NCBI GenBank assembly: GCA_946408865.1
Contig: CAMJTZ010000110.1
Coordinates: forward strand, 1 to 6,384
Origin: an uncultured Clostridia bacterium
GTDB taxonomy: Bacteria; Bacillota_A; Clostridia; Christensenellales; Aristaeellaceae
Length of the DNA: 6,384 nucleotides
Direction: 5' to 3'
Positions 5,980 to 6,384 of this stretch are shown piece by piece (the first letter of the stretch is position 1; each line of letters begins with the position of its first letter). Under the pieces are notes generated by a model. It was not told where the DNA came from, did no database searches, and saw only the letters and a program-made list of their open reading frames with translations. The position numbers and the translations under genes were made by a program.

Positions 5980-6384
5980 TCAATTTTTTTTCGTTTCGGC
6001 GATCATTTGCCGGAACGTCTCCCTCATTCGCTCGTTCATCTTTTCGCAGGTTTCTGCGTTGATGCCCTCTGCCAGCAGGTCGTCGTACGGGATCGGTTCT
6101 CCCACATACAGGTTCGTGACCCGGAACAGGCTCAGCTTCCGGTCAAAATAGATCGGGATGATCGGCGCCCTGGAACGCATGGAGATGAGGGCGGTCCCGG
6201 CCTCGATGTGCTCCATCTGCCCTTCGTGGTGCCTTGTTCCCTCCGGAAAGATCAGCAGGATCTTTTTCATCTTCACTGCTTTCATGCAGGCCCGCATCGC
6301 CTCCATGTCCACGTTGTGACGGTCGACCAGGATGCAGTGGAGCCCGGCCAGCGCCCAGCGGAGGAACCGGTTGCCCCCCAGCTC
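5980..6384 (-). CDS. plsC: 1-acyl-sn-glycerol-3-phosphate acyltransferase (PlsC family), C-terminal part
   Basis: The frame is open from the right window edge to TGA at 5982-5980, giving the last 134 residues; the start lies beyond the window. PlsC transfers an acyl chain to the sn-2 position of lysophosphatidic acid, making phosphatidic acid for membrane lipids at the inner face of the membrane. Visible motifs are N-x-FLRW...LVDR (about 5-22), the signature FPEGTR at 46-51, in which the glutamate and arginine bind the glycerol-3-phosphate part of the substrate, and APIIPIYF at 73-80. The catalytic NHxxxxD motif is off-window, so completeness cannot be judged. The C-terminus (about 110-134) is a charged helix ending in AETKKN. 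A GTG at 6312-6310 within the frame is not the start, because the conserved LVDR motif lies upstream of it. A plsC next to ispH and S1 genes is a common arrangement in Clostridia, where cmk often precedes it. Confidence 0.88.
   Translation of the reverse strand, partial: ELGGNRFLRWALAGLHCILVDRHNVDMEAMRACMKAVKMKKILLIFPEGTRHHEGQMEHIEAGTALISMRSRAPIIPIYFDRKLSLFRVTNLYVGEPIPYDDLLAEGINAETCEKMNERMRETFRQMIAETKKN

Noticed and set aside
6310..6312. GTG as the start of a short 110-residue acyltransferase
   Set aside because: The frame continues upstream to the window edge and includes the conserved PlsC LVDR segment, so the gene is cut by the window, not short.

Overview
The window looks like chromosomal DNA from a GC-rich member of the Clostridia, probably an anaerobe of the gut or rumen. 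The main reasons are the in-frame IspH–ribosomal protein S1 fusion (an arrangement known from Clostridia), the plsC–ispH–S1 gene order, the strong AGGAGG-type ribosome binding sites, a Clostridia-type XRE regulator and a GH27 alpha-galactosidase. This placement is inference; there is no rRNA or other taxonomic marker in the window.

Layout. The plus strand carries, from the left edge, the C-terminal end of a GH27 alpha-galactosidase (1-399). Fourteen bases later comes a 535-residue secreted lipoprotein with a C39-like cysteine peptidase core and two C-terminal SH3-like domains (414-2021). An XRE-type DNA-binding protein (1993-2484) overlaps its end by 29 bases. These three are packed like one transcription unit. 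A near-consensus sigma-A promoter (2499-2527) then opens a separate unit for a 400-residue CofE-like (F420-0:glutamate ligase family) protein (2571-3773). That unit ends at a strong hairpin terminator (3795-3837), which sits between convergent genes and can serve both strands.

The minus strand carries, in transcription order from the right edge, the C-terminal part of a PlsC-type acyltransferase (6384-5980), an AT-rich 86-base gap, and the 680-residue IspH–S1 fusion (5893-3851). This side is housekeeping: membrane phospholipid synthesis, the last step of the MEP isoprenoid pathway, and translation.

Most notable points: (1) inside the fusion gene, at the junction of the IspH and S1 parts, there is a perfect Shine-Dalgarno sequence and an in-frame ATG that could produce a free S1 protein as well as the fusion; (2) the upstream TTG of the cofE-like reading frame is actually the -35 box of its promoter, and the predicted mRNA begins with a hairpin; (3) the cofE-like gene has no F420 pathway genes beside it and appears to be an uncharacterised branch; (4) the lipoprotein peptidase/SH3 protein is translationally close to a DNA-binding protein. 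No CRISPR array, mobile element, tRNA or rRNA was seen.
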